Assembly (NCBI GenBank): GCA_015060685.1
Contig: SUXZ01000023.1
Location: 1-37,459 of the forward strand
Length of the DNA stretch: 37,459 nt
Source: Mediterranea massiliensis
GTDB taxonomy: Bacteria > Bacteroidota > Bacteroidia > Bacteroidales > Bacteroidaceae
Direction: 5' to 3'
The notes below the pieces were generated by a model. The model saw nothing but the letters and a program-made list of their open reading frames with translations, ran no database searches and was not told the DNA's origin. This document shows, one piece after another, positions 14,682 through 23,560 of this stretch. The translations under genes were made by a program, and so were the position numbers. Within the stretch, counting starts at the first letter, position 1. Each line of letters begins with the position of its first letter.

Positions 14682-15905
14682 ATGAACAAACTATTATCGC
14701 TATTTACACTATTGATGTTCAATCTTTTGCCTATTCAAGCACAAGAGAGCGACGAACTTCCATTGGGAATGACCTATCCCTTGGACAGTCTACTGAATGA
14801 TTGGAAAACAAAAAACAACTTGATCTATGATGTAGATTGTACCAACTCGGCCATTGCACCACAATTCAGCGATTCGGTTTACATAGATAGGCTACACCGA
14901 ATGCCCACTATCATGGAGATGCCTTATAACTCCATTGTGCGCGAATACATAGAACGCTATACCGGTAAATTGCGCAATCAAGTTTCCGTAATGCTTGCCG
15001 CCAATAACTTCTATATGCCACTATTCGAAGAGGCGCTCGATGCCTACGAACTACCGCTTGAACTGAAATATCTCCCCATCATCGAATCGGCACTTAAACC
15101 TACCGCACGTTCCAGAGCCGGTGCTTTGGGATTATGGCAATTCATGATAAAGACCGGACGCTTATACGGATTGGAAAGCAATAGTTTGGTGGACGACAGA
15201 CTTGACCCAATCAAGGCAACATGGGCTGCTGCACGCTACCTAAAAGAGATGTATGACATCTACAAGGATTGGCATCTGGTGATTGCCGCCTACAATTGCG
15301 GACCAGGCAATGTGAACAAAGCCATCCGCCGAGCAGGAGGTAAAACCGACTATTGGATCATCTACAACTACCTACCTCGCGAAACACGTGGATATGTACC
15401 GGCATTCATCGCCGCCAACTACATCATGACCTACTATTGTCATCACAACATCTGCCCGATGAATACCGAAGTAATTGCACCTACAGATACTGTGCAAGTG
15501 ACCCGCAAACTTCATTTCGAACAGATTGCAGATTTGTGCGACATCACCATAGACGAGCTGAAGAGTTTGAATCCGCAATACAAGAAGAATATCATCCCGG
15601 GCGATTCAAAGCCTTATACTTTGCGACTTCCGTTGAAACAAGTATCAACATTCATCGAATGTCAAGACACCATCTACGACCACCGGGCAGACGAGCTATT
15701 CAAGAACCGCCGGACGGTAACCGTCAGCAACAAGGTTACGGCTACGGTCGGCAAGGGAAAACTATCATATCACAAGATTAGAAGCGGTGAAACGCTTTCG
15801 ACAATAGCCAAGAGGTATGGAGTGACCGTTTCACAACTTAGAAGTTGGAACGGACTATCCAACAATCGAATCAGAGCAGGTAAACAGTTGAAGATTTACA
15901 AATAA
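14682..15905 (+). CDS. MltD-like lytic murein transglycosylase with LysM (407 aa)
   Basis: The protein cleaves peptidoglycan glycan strands non-hydrolytically. A signal peptide (1-20) leads to a family 1 SLT domain: catalytic Glu135 in YLPIIESALKP, then SRAGALGLWQFM (144-155) and the AYNCGPGNVNKAI stretch (about 204-216). A degenerate LysM-like segment lies at about 270-318, and a clear LysM (SYHKIRSGETLSTIAKRYGV, about 362-381, onward to the end) anchors the enzyme to wall glycan. It resembles MltD in domain order. Position between parB/DUF5683 and the RSH gene suggests coordination of wall growth with segregation, which is inference. Confidence 0.9.
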   Translation: MNKLLSLFTLLMFNLLPIQAQESDELPLGMTYPLDSLLNDWKTKNNLIYDVDCTNSAIAPQFSDSVYIDRLHRMPTIMEMPYNSIVREYIERYTGKLRNQVSVMLAANNFYMPLFEEALDAYELPLELKYLPIIESALKPTARSRAGALGLWQFMIKTGRLYGLESNSLVDDRLDPIKATWAAARYLKEMYDIYKDWHLVIAAYNCGPGNVNKAIRRAGGKTDYWIIYNYLPRETRGYVPAFIAANYIMTYYCHHNICPMNTEVIAPTDTVQVTRKLHFEQIADLCDITIDELKSLNPQYKKNIIPGDSKPYTLRLPLKQVSTFIECQDTIYDHRADELFKNRRTVTVSNKVTATVGKGKLSYHKIRSGETLSTIAKRYGVTVSQLRSWNGLSNNRIRAGKQLKIYK

Positions 15906-15917
15906 ACTTGGACCTCT

Positions 15918-18152
15918 ATGAACGACAGTATAAAAGATATGAACGAAGAAGCAATGATTGAACAAGAGTTTCAAAGTTTGCTTAACGACTACCTGAAAAC
16001 GAAACATCGCAAGCGGGTTGAAATCATTACCAAGGCTTTCAATTTTGCTAATCAGGCACATAAAGGCATCAGACGACGTTCGGGTGAACCATACATTATG
16101 CACCCACTTGCCGTTGCAAAGATTGTTTGCAACGAAATAGGGTTAGGTTCCACATCTATCTGTTCGGCACTGCTACACGATGTTGTAGAAGATACAGACT
16201 ATACCGTAGAAGATATCGAAAACTTGTTTGGCCCTAAGATTGCTCAAATTGTTGATGGATTAACCAAGATTTCAGGAGGTATCTTCGGTGACAGGGCATC
16301 GGCACAAGCAGAAAACTTCAAGAAACTGTTGTTGACAATGAGCGATGACATTCGCGTAATCCTGATTAAGATTGCCGACCGTCTGCACAACATGCGTACA
16401 TTAGGTTCGATGCTACCCAACAAGCAATATAAGATTGCCGGAGAGACCCTTTATATCTATGCACCACTTGCCAATCGCTTGGGTTTATATAAAATAAAGA
16501 CCGAACTCGAAAACCTCAGTTTTAAATACGAACATCCCGAGAAATACAAGGAGATAGAAATAAAGCTGAACGCAACAGCTGCCGAACGCGACAAGGTATT
16601 TCATGACTTCACGGAACCGATTCGCGAACGCCTCGACAAGATGGGATTGAAATACCGTATCTTGGCACGTGTCAAATCAATCTATTCGATATGGAATAAG
16701 ATGCAGACAAAACATATTCCTTTCGAAGAGGTATATGACTTACTTGCAGTCAGAATCATATTCGAACCTCGCAGTAAAGAAGAGGAATTGAACGATTGTT
16801 TCAGCATATATGTTGCCATTTCACAAATCTACAAACCACATCCCGACCGCTTACGCGATTGGGTAAACCATCCAAAGGCGAATGGTTATCAAGCACTTCA
16901 CGTCACGCTAATGAATAGCAACGGACAATGGATTGAAGTGCAGATTCGTAGCGAACGAATGAATGACGTTGCCGAGCAAGGATTTGCTGCTCACTGGAAG
17001 TATAAAGAAGGTGGCGGTAGTGAAGATGAAGGCGAATTAGAGAAATGGCTCAGCACTATCAAGGAGATTCTTGATGATCCGCAACCGGATGCCATGGACT
17101 TTCTGGATACAATCAAACTGAACTTGTTTGCATCCGAAATCTTTGTCTTTACCCCAAAAGGAGAGATTAAGACTATGCCGCAAAACAGTACGGCACTGGA
17201 CTTTGCCTTCTCACTTCACACCGATATCGGTAGCCATTGCATAGGAGCCAAAGTAAACCACAAACTGGTACCGCTCAGCCACAAGCTTCAAAGTGGCGAC
17301 CAAGTAGAAGTATTGACATCGAAAGCGCAACGCATTCAACCCGAATGGGAATCGTACGTTACCACAGCCAAAGCACGCGCCAAAATTGCTTCAATCCTCC
17401 GAAAAGATCAAAAGAGCCAAATTAAGAAAGGGGAGAAAATTCTTGCCGAATTCTTCGAAAGAGAAGAGATTGTTTGGAACAACAACAATATAGAAAAGAT
17501 TTGCAAGGCACATGGCCTGGAGAACCGCGACGAATTATTCTCCGCCATCGGTTACAAACGGATAATACTTGGCGATAGCGAACGTAACATCTTAAAATCC
17601 AAGCAATCAACCAATTGGAAGAAGTTATTAACATTTCCATTTGGAAACAAGAACAACGAAAAGAGTGTTGTCGCAAACCAACCGATAGAAAAGATTAACA
17701 CCAAGCAAATCCTGAAACTGACCGAGGAGAACATTGCCCACTACAAGATGGCCACTTGTTGTCATCCCATTCCTGGAGATGATGTTTTAGGATACTTGGA
17801 CGAAAATAACAAACTGATTATTCACAAACGCCAATGCCCTGTAGCAGCCCGTTTGAAGAGTAGTTTCGGTAACCGCATCGTGGCTACTCAATGGGAAACT
17901 CGAAAAGAACAATCGTTCCTGGTAAACATCTATTTAAGAGGAATCGACGGAGTAGGCTTGCTGAACGAAGTCACACAAGTCATTTCGCATCAGATGCGCG
18001 TAAATATCCGCAAGTTATCCATTGAGTCGTTGGATGGTATCTTCGAAGGAAATATCCAACTATATGTACACGATGTAGAAGACGTAAAGAGCCTTTGCAA
18101 CGAACTTAAAAAGATAAAGAACATTAAAGAGGTTACTCGTGTTGAGAATTAG
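15918..18152 (+). CDS. Bifunctional (p)ppGpp synthetase/hydrolase, RelA/SpoT homologue (744 aa)
   Basis: This enzyme makes and breaks (p)ppGpp during starvation. The N-terminal HD hydrolase domain (about 45-200) keeps HDVVEDTD, so hydrolysis should be intact. The synthetase domain (about 230-360) includes RVKSIYSIWNKM and GYQALHVTLMN, with RLRD in the position that is RxKD in bifunctional SpoT/Rel enzymes rather than ExDD of RelA. TGS (about 405-465), a Cys-containing segment with CCHPIPGDDVLGY and a C-terminal ACT domain (about 665-744) complete it. An internal ATG (15939) could also be used, but the first ATG gives the usual length. It closes the par operon and its last 20 bp overlap the convergent MerR gene. 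Confidence 0.93.
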   Translation: MNDSIKDMNEEAMIEQEFQSLLNDYLKTKHRKRVEIITKAFNFANQAHKGIRRRSGEPYIMHPLAVAKIVCNEIGLGSTSICSALLHDVVEDTDYTVEDIENLFGPKIAQIVDGLTKISGGIFGDRASAQAENFKKLLLTMSDDIRVILIKIADRLHNMRTLGSMLPNKQYKIAGETLYIYAPLANRLGLYKIKTELENLSFKYEHPEKYKEIEIKLNATAAERDKVFHDFTEPIRERLDKMGLKYRILARVKSIYSIWNKMQTKHIPFEEVYDLLAVRIIFEPRSKEEELNDCFSIYVAISQIYKPHPDRLRDWVNHPKANGYQALHVTLMNSNGQWIEVQIRSERMNDVAEQGFAAHWKYKEGGGSEDEGELEKWLSTIKEILDDPQPDAMDFLDTIKLNLFASEIFVFTPKGEIKTMPQNSTALDFAFSLHTDIGSHCIGAKVNHKLVPLSHKLQSGDQVEVLTSKAQRIQPEWESYVTTAKARAKIASILRKDQKSQIKKGEKILAEFFEREEIVWNNNNIEKICKAHGLENRDELFSAIGYKRIILGDSERNILKSKQSTNWKKLLTFPFGNKNNEKSVVANQPIEKINTKQILKLTEENIAHYKMATCCHPIPGDDVLGYLDENNKLIIHKRQCPVAARLKSSFGNRIVATQWETRKEQSFLVNIYLRGIDGVGLLNEVTQVISHQMRVNIRKLSIESLDGIFEGNIQLYVHDVEDVKSLCNELKKIKNIKEVTRVEN

Positions 18153-18504
18153 CCATTAACGTCTCAACCTGCTCATATTTGAATCCGTCAAGAGCTTGTT
18201 TCATTTCCATCAACTCTTGGCGGATTTTTTTTAATCGTTGAACAACTTCGAAATTCTTATCAGTTTTCTCCCTGTTTACCGCCAATCGTTGCCTTGCTCC
18301 CTGCAAGGTCATCCCCTTCTCTTTGACCAGATGGTAGATTAGTTTCAGCAATTCGATATCCTGTTCACGATATTGTCTCACGCCACGTCCGGCTTTCTTG
18401 GGCTTCAACTCTTCGAACTCTTTTTCCCAATACCTCAGCATAGACTCGTTCACTCCTGGGCCTAACATCTCGGCAACTTCGTGTATGGAATAATAAAGTT
18501 TCAT
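18133..18504 (-). CDS. MerR-like transcriptional regulator (123 aa)
   Basis: The protein begins MKLYYSIHEVAEMLG and has the MerR winged-helix pattern (residues 1-70), including SMLRYWEKEFEELKPKK and RQYREQDIELL. A coiled coil of charged residues follows at about 80-120. The effector domain is short, as in the small MerR proteins of Bacteroidetes. An in-frame TTG at 18528 exists, but the ATG at 18504 has GAGGAAAG just before it and starts exactly at the fold, so it is preferred. It lies 32 bp after the M23 peptidase gene on the same strand, so it probably belongs to that transcript. Its 3' end overlaps the RSH gene by 20 bp. Confidence 0.85.
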   Translation of the reverse strand: MKLYYSIHEVAEMLGPGVNESMLRYWEKEFEELKPKKAGRGVRQYREQDIELLKLIYHLVKEKGMTLQGARQRLAVNREKTDKNFEVVQRLKKIRQELMEMKQALDGFKYEQVETLMANSQHE

Positions 18505-18536
18505 CTTTCCTCGCTTTACAATTAACAACTAACTGA

Positions 18537-19505
18537 TTAATCCATCATCTTTCCTTGATTGGCCGCCATCTGAATCATCTGGTCGTAATCCTCGGCACTC
18601 AAATCCTTGAAATAGTAGTTCACCGGATTTACAACATTACCCTTCAGATGAACCTCATAATGCAAGTGCGGTCCCGAACTTTTTCCGGTACTGCCCACTC
18701 CACCAATCACTTCTCCACGCACCACTTTCTTACCTTTCTTGGTCCTGAAATCTTTCAAGTGAGCATAAAGTGTCTGATATCCAAATCCATGGTCAATTAC
18801 AATGGTATTTCCGTATCCAGTTTGCCATCCCATCTTCACCACCACACCATCACCGGTAGCATAGACATCGGTACCAGTAGGTGCAGAGAAGTCCATACCT
18901 TCGTGAAAACGTCGGGTACCATATATCGGGTCGATACGCATACCATATCCCGAAGCCATACGCTTCAAATCCTTATTGGCAACGGGTTGGATAGCAGGGA
19001 TGCACCTCAACATCTCGTCTTGATTGCGACACATCTCCACCACCTCGTCGAAGGATGTAGATTGAAGATAGAGTTGCTTGTCGAGCACATCCAGTTTCCG
19101 AGTAGTTTCAATCACCATATCGGCATTGGCCATATCTTTCAGTTCATCGTATCGGTTAGTTCCAAGATAGCCAGAGTTTCGAATCTCTGCCGCCACCGGA
19201 TCGGCTTGGAATATCACGCGATAGAGATTGTCGTCGCGTTGTTGGATGTCTTGCAACACATCCATTGCTTCGTCCAATCTATGCGACAACAATTTATATT
19301 GCGCCAACAAGCGGGTATTTTCCTTTCTAAGCTCTTTTTCTGAGGGATAGCTAAAAAACACCATCGCTACCAAGAAGCATACAAGTCCCACGGAAATGAG
19401 CAAAAGCACCCGCTTTACAACATTCCTTATCCGCTGTCTCACAGTAGGATATATTCTGTCGTAACGTTGAGTTTTCGTATTATATACATAATAAACTTTA
19501 CGCAT
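18537..19505 (-). CDS. M23-family (LytM) metallopeptidase (322 aa)
   Basis: A cytoplasmic Arg/Lys-rich start is followed by one transmembrane helix (about 31-51, VLLLISVGLVCFLVAMVFF). A coiled-coil region (about 57-90) precedes the LytM domain (about 200-300). The zinc-binding motifs are intact: FHEGMDFSAPTG (His and Asp ligands) and GPHLHYEVH (the HxH), with TLYAHL also present. The expected activity is endopeptidase cleavage of peptidoglycan cross-links, with the enzyme tethered to the inner membrane. No LysM is present. It is divergent from alaS and upstream of the MerR gene. It resembles the NlpD/EnvC-like proteins, but their role as amidase activators requires loss of ligands, which is not the case here. 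Confidence 0.9.
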   Translation of the reverse strand: MRKVYYVYNTKTQRYDRIYPTVRQRIRNVVKRVLLLISVGLVCFLVAMVFFSYPSEKELRKENTRLLAQYKLLSHRLDEAMDVLQDIQQRDDNLYRVIFQADPVAAEIRNSGYLGTNRYDELKDMANADMVIETTRKLDVLDKQLYLQSTSFDEVVEMCRNQDEMLRCIPAIQPVANKDLKRMASGYGMRIDPIYGTRRFHEGMDFSAPTGTDVYATGDGVVVKMGWQTGYGNTIVIDHGFGYQTLYAHLKDFRTKKGKKVVRGEVIGGVGSTGKSSGPHLHYEVHLKGNVVNPVNYYFKDLSAEDYDQMIQMAANQGKMMD

Positions 19506-19534
19506 CTTAATAAATATTTCGTGTTTTGATGGGA

Positions 19535-19542
19535 CAAAAATA
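19535..19542 (-). promoter_or_regulatory. -7 element of the M23-MerR unit
   Basis: On the minus strand it reads TATTTTTG, 30 bp upstream of the M23 start codon. It lies 12 bp from the oppositely directed -7 element of alaS. Confidence 0.5.
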
Positions 19543-19554
19543 ATAAAAACCCAC

Positions 19555-19562
19555 TATCTTTG
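19555..19562 (+). promoter_or_regulatory. -7 element of alaS
   Basis: TATCTTTG matches the phylum -7 consensus exactly and is followed by TACCG. It lies 31 bp before the alaS ATG. A TTTG exists upstream at 19525-19528, but its spacing of 26 bp is too long for a clean -33 element. Confidence 0.6.
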
Positions 19563-19593
19563 TACCGTTTTTTGAATAATTTAGTTAAAACAT

Positions 19594-22212
19594 ATGTTGA
19601 CAGCGAATGAAATAAGAGACTCTTTCAAGAGTTTTTTCGAGAGCAAAGGACATCAAATCGTGCCTTCAGCACCAATGGTTATCAAGGATGACCCTACTTT
19701 GATGTTTACCAATGCAGGCATGAATCAGTTTAAAGACATTATCTTGGGTAATCAACCCATTAAATATGCGCGTGTTGCCGACTCGCAAAAGTGTTTGCGT
19801 GTAAGCGGTAAGCATAACGACTTGGAAGAGGTAGGTCATGATACTTACCACCACACCATGTTCGAGATGCTTGGCAACTGGTCGTTTGGCGATTACTTCA
19901 AGGAAGAAGCCATCTGTTGGGCTTGGGAATATTTGGTGGATGTATTGAAACTGAATCCCGAAAACCTTTATGCAACTGTATTCGAAGGAAGTCCGGAAGA
20001 GGGTTTGAGCCGCGATGATGAGGCTGCATCGTATTGGGAGAAATATTTACCGAAAGACCATATTATCAATGGTAACAAGAAAGACAACTTCTGGGAAATG
20101 GGCGACACAGGTCCTTGCGGCCCATGCTCGGAAATACATATCGACCTTCGTACCGCAGAAGAAAAAGCTAAAGTACCTGGCAACCAAATGGTAAACAAAG
20201 ATCACCCACAAGTGATTGAGATTTGGAACTTGGTATTCATGCAATATAACCGCAAGGCAGATGGTAGTCTTGAGGGACTTCCAGCCAAGGTTATCGATAC
20301 CGGTATGGGATTCGAACGCCTCTGTATGGCTTTGCAAGGAAAGACATCGAACTACGACACCGATGTGTTCCAACCTATGATTAAAGCAATTGCTGCTATG
20401 GCCGGTGTGAACTATGGCGACGACAAGCAAAAGGATATTGCTATGCGCGTTATTGCCGACCACATCCGTACCATTGCCTTCTCTATTACCGATGGCCAAT
20501 TGCCAAGCAATGCAAAAGCCGGTTACGTTATCCGTCGTATCCTCCGTCGTGCCGTTCGCTACGGATACACCTTCTTAGGCCAAAAGCAAGCCTTCATGTA
20601 CAAGCTATTGCCTACCCTTATCGAGAACATGGGTGGTGCATATCCTGAATTGAATGCACAAAAGGAACTCATCAGCAAGGTGATGAAGGAAGAGGAAGAT
20701 TCATTCCTCCGCACATTGGAAACTGGTATCCGCTTGCTCGACAAGACAATGAGCGAAGCCAAAGCACAAGGCAAGAGCGAAATCAGCGGTAAAGACACCT
20801 TTACGCTTTACGATACATTCGGTTTCCCACTCGACTTGACCGAACTTATCCTTCGTGAAAACGGCATGACCGCCGACATCAAGGGTTTTGAAGCCGAAAT
20901 GCAACAACAAAAGCAACGTGCACGCAATGCAGCTGCCGTAGAAACCGGCGACTGGATTACATTGAACGAAGGCACTACCGAATTTGTTGGTTATGACTAT
21001 ACCGAATACGAAACAAGCATCCTTCGCTATCGCCAAGTGAAACAAAAGAACCAAACACTCTATCAAATCGTACTCGATAAGACTCCTTTCTATGCCGAAA
21101 GTGGTGGTCAGGTAGGCGATACCGGTGTATTGGTTAACGAATTCGAAACCATTGAAATTATCGATACAAAGAAAGAAAACAACCTTCCTATCCACATTGC
21201 GAAGAAGTTGCCCGAACACCTCGAGGCACCAATGATGGCTTGTGTAGATACCGACAAGCGTGCTGCTTGTGCCGCCAACCACTCATGTACTCACTTATTG
21301 GACAATGCCTTGCGCGAAGTTCTTGGCGAGCACGTTGAGCAAAAAGGTTCGTTGGTATCGGCCGATTCACTTCGTTTCGACTTCTCACACTTCCAAAAGG
21401 TGACCGACGAAGAGATTCGCAAGGTAGAACACTTGGTAAACGCCAAGATTCGCGAAAACATTGCTTTGCAAGAGTATCGCAACATTCCTATCGAAGAGGC
21501 TAAGGAGCTGGGCGCTATTGCCTTGTTTGGCGAAAAGTATGGCGACCATGTTCGTGTTATCCAATTCGGCAAGTCAATCGAATTCTGTGGAGGTACACAC
21601 GTTGCCTCTACCGGTCATATCGGTATGATGAAGATTGTTAGCGAAAGTTCGGTAGCAGCAGGTGTTCGTCGTATCGAGGCCTATACCGGTGCTCGTGTAG
21701 AGGAGATGCTCGATGCATTCCAAGACACAATGCGCGATTTGAAGGCACTCTTCAACAATGCTCCCGACTTGTCTGCCGCTATTCGCAAGCACATCGAAGA
21801 GAATGCAGGCTTGAAGAAGCAGGTAGAAGAATTTATGAAGGAGAAGGAAGGACAATTCAAAGCCAAGTTGCTCGAAAGCATTAAGGAGGTGAATGGCGTG
21901 AAACTGATTAAGTTCTGTGCACCAATGCCTGCCGAGGCCATTAAGAACATAGCTTTCCAACTTCGTGGTGAGATTACCGAAAACCTCTGCTTCGTAGCTG
22001 GTAGTGTTCACGAAGGCAAGCCTATGCTGACCGTAATGTTGAGCGACAACCTTGTAGCCAACGGACTGAAAGCAGGCATGTTGGTGAAAGAAGCCGCCAA
22101 GTTGATTCAAGGTGGTGGTGGTGGTCAACCTCACTTCGCAACCGCCGGTGGTAAGAATCCCGATGGCTTGCAAGCTGCCGTAGATAAGGTAGTAGAGTTG
22201 GCTGGAATCTAA
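19594..22212 (+). CDS. alaS: Alanyl-tRNA synthetase (872 aa)
   Basis: AlaRS charges tRNA-Ala and edits mischarged Ser and Gly. The class II catalytic core occupies about 1-250 ([44 protein letters not shown]). The middle tRNA-recognition part follows, then the editing domain (about 550-700) with the metal site HSCTHLL and CGGTHV, and the DHHA1-like C-terminal region. [14 protein letters not shown] near residue 845 is typical. Length (872) matches the family. Codon use is strongly biased to the set used by highly expressed genes here. A perfect terminator follows the gene. Confidence 0.98.
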   Translation: MLTANEIRDSFKSFFESKGHQIVPSAPMVIKDDPTLMFTNAGMNQFKDIILGNQPIKYARVADSQKCLRVSGKHNDLEEVGHDTYHHTMFEMLGNWSFGDYFKEEAICWAWEYLVDVLKLNPENLYATVFEGSPEEGLSRDDEAASYWEKYLPKDHIINGNKKDNFWEMGDTGPCGPCSEIHIDLRTAEEKAKVPGNQMVNKDHPQVIEIWNLVFMQYNRKADGSLEGLPAKVIDTGMGFERLCMALQGKTSNYDTDVFQPMIKAIAAMAGVNYGDDKQKDIAMRVIADHIRTIAFSITDGQLPSNAKAGYVIRRILRRAVRYGYTFLGQKQAFMYKLLPTLIENMGGAYPELNAQKELISKVMKEEEDSFLRTLETGIRLLDKTMSEAKAQGKSEISGKDTFTLYDTFGFPLDLTELILRENGMTADIKGFEAEMQQQKQRARNAAAVETGDWITLNEGTTEFVGYDYTEYETSILRYRQVKQKNQTLYQIVLDKTPFYAESGGQVGDTGVLVNEFETIEIIDTKKENNLPIHIAKKLPEHLEAPMMACVDTDKRAACAANHSCTHLLDNALREVLGEHVEQKGSLVSADSLRFDFSHFQKVTDEEIRKVEHLVNAKIRENIALQEYRNIPIEEAKELGAIALFGEKYGDHVRVIQFGKSIEFCGGTHVASTGHIGMMKIVSESSVAAGVRRIEAYTGARVEEMLDAFQDTMRDLKALFNNAPDLSAAIRKHIEENAGLKKQVEEFMKEKEGQFKAKLLESIKEVNGVKLIKFCAPMPAEAIKNIAFQLRGEITENLCFVAGSVHEGKPMLTVMLSDNLVANGLKAGMLVKEAAKLIQGGGGGQPHFATAGGKNPDGLQAAVDKVVELAGI

Positions 22213-22238
22213 GAATAAAGATACCCCTATTTTATACA

Positions 22239-22269
22239 CCCTTAGTGGAAGCATCCACTAAGGGTTTTT
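22239..22269 (+). terminator. Rho-independent terminator of alaS
   Basis: An uninterrupted 11-bp stem (22239-22249 with 22254-22264) with a four-base loop AGCA is followed by TTTTTA. It lies 27 bp downstream of the alaS stop codon. Confidence 0.95.
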
Positions 22270-22341
22270 ATTTGCCGCTCGCTAAGGATTATTTTGTATA
22301 GATTTTTTTCGAATAAAACAAGCTTGAATAATCTGCAAACT

Positions 22342-22417
22342 AAACACGTGTTTTTCACGCTATTATAATTTCTGTGAGTTTCCCTATTAGGGAACGGCCG
22401 TTTCCTCGCGTGGAAAC
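22342..22417. repeat. Cluster of overlapping palindromes upstream of the YitT gene
   Basis: The 277-bp gap after the terminator contains AAACACGTGTTT (22342-22353), TTCCCTA T TAGGGAA (22380-22394), a near-palindrome around GGCCG (22391-22405) and GTTTCC with GGAAAC (22400-22417). The last three overlap, so only alternatives can form. They lie upstream of the YitT promoter, so they act as DNA rather than leader RNA if they act at all. The rest of the gap shows no gene. Confidence 0.6.
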
Positions 22418-22478
22418 TGAGCATAACATTAGGGCATAGCGCATTTGTTAAGATGTTTTCAATAGATATACAATGAGA

Positions 22479-22510
22479 TTTGTTTCTTTGAAAAGAAAAA
22501 GTTAATTTTG
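22479..22510 (+). promoter_or_regulatory. Promoter of the YitT-family gene
   Basis: TTTG at 22479-22482, a 20-bp spacer and TAATTTTG at 22503-22510 fit the consensus. It decides the start codon: an in-frame TTG at 22508 lies inside the -7 box, so the ATG at 22547 must be used. Confidence 0.7.
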
Positions 22511-22546
22511 CGTGTTATTGTATTACACCTTAACTATATATTTAAT

Positions 22547-23560
22547 ATGAGTAGCTTTGTTGAAAGATTAAAAAATGAATTTAAAGAGGCGAAGAAACTT
22601 AGTTGGTGGTCGTCGTGGGCAGGTGTGTTCATTGGTTGCACACTGATGTGCGCCGGTTTTGTCTATTTTATCAATCCCTATAACATTGTGCCTGGTGGCG
22701 TATATGGCGCAAGCATTGTGCTTCACAACCTGTTTCCCTCCATACAGGTAGGTACGTTTGGTTACTTCTTCGATATTCCGTTGCTTATTCTTTCGGTAGT
22801 ACTGTTAGGAGCTAAGCTGGGTGCACGCACCATTGTTGCAGCTATGAGTACACCGTTGATTATGAACATACTATCTGCCGTTTCCTACCCCACTACCGAA
22901 GCACTTCAAGCGCTCGACCCCTCGTTGTTGCTTGGCGGTTGCATTGATATGAGCAATCACTTGATGCTTACCACCTTGATGGGTGGTGTGCTGATTGGTA
23001 TCGGCTGCGGTGTGGTGGTGAAGAACGATGCAACAACCGGTGGCAGCGACATTGTAGCCATGATTCTACAAAAGTTCACCCACATCCGCTTCTCTACCGG
23101 CGTATTGTTGGTCGATGCGGTAGTAGTATTGTTCGGCTTGCTGGTCATCGGATTCGGTATGGGTGGAGATGCCGGAGGCGAACAGCAACCTTCGTGGCAT
23201 CTGTCGTTCTACTCATTGATTGCTATCTTCGTCAGCTCGCGCGTATTGGCCTACGTCATCAATGGTGCGAAGGACGATAAGATTATCTTTGTCATCAGCG
23301 ACATAGAGATGCACGACCTTCACTGTTTTATCCTGAAAGATTTGGAAAGAACCGCCACACGGATAAAGAGTAGCGGCCTATATACGAACAACGAGAAAGA
23401 GATGCTTTTCATCGTGGTGAACCGTCAAGAGGCCAACCGCATTAAACATATTATAAAGGAGACCGACCCACGCGCCTTTGTGGTAATGACCGATGCCTAC
23501 GACACGTATGGAGAGGGTTGGAAGCCGCTACCATCGGCCAACGAGATACAACCCGAATAG
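22547..23560 (+). CDS. YitT-family membrane protein with DUF2179 domain (337 aa)
   Basis: Five to six hydrophobic segments occupy about residues 20-235 (starting FIGCTLMCAGFVYFINPYNIVPGG). The YitT motifs GGVYGASIVL and NDATTGGSDIVAMIL are visible. The C-terminal soluble DUF2179 region (about 245-330) contains ISDIEMHDLHCFILKDLERTATRI and NRQEANRIKHIIKETDPRAFV, a ligand-binding-type fold near the end of the protein. The function is unknown. The family is broadly distributed in Firmicutes and Bacteroidetes inner membranes. The gene is convergent with the helicase gene and ends exactly where that gene ends. Confidence 0.88.
   Translation: MSSFVERLKNEFKEAKKLSWWSSWAGVFIGCTLMCAGFVYFINPYNIVPGGVYGASIVLHNLFPSIQVGTFGYFFDIPLLILSVVLLGAKLGARTIVAAMSTPLIMNILSAVSYPTTEALQALDPSLLLGGCIDMSNHLMLTTLMGGVLIGIGCGVVVKNDATTGGSDIVAMILQKFTHIRFSTGVLLVDAVVVLFGLLVIGFGMGGDAGGEQQPSWHLSFYSLIAIFVSSRVLAYVINGAKDDKIIFVISDIEMHDLHCFILKDLERTATRIKSSGLYTNNEKEMLFIVVNRQEANRIKHIIKETDPRAFVVMTDAYDTYGEGWKPLPSANEIQPE

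Noticed and set aside
22342..22353. CACGTG palindrome as a possible parS site
   Set aside because: The core CACGTG fits parS, but the flanks are AAA and TTT instead of the TGTTnCACGTGnAACA pattern. The ParB target is probably elsewhere.
22508..22546. TTG-start extension of the YitT gene (13 more residues)
   Set aside because: The TTG overlaps the -7 element, so it is not transcribed. The same reasoning rejected TTG-type extensions of aroB and the LytTR gene.
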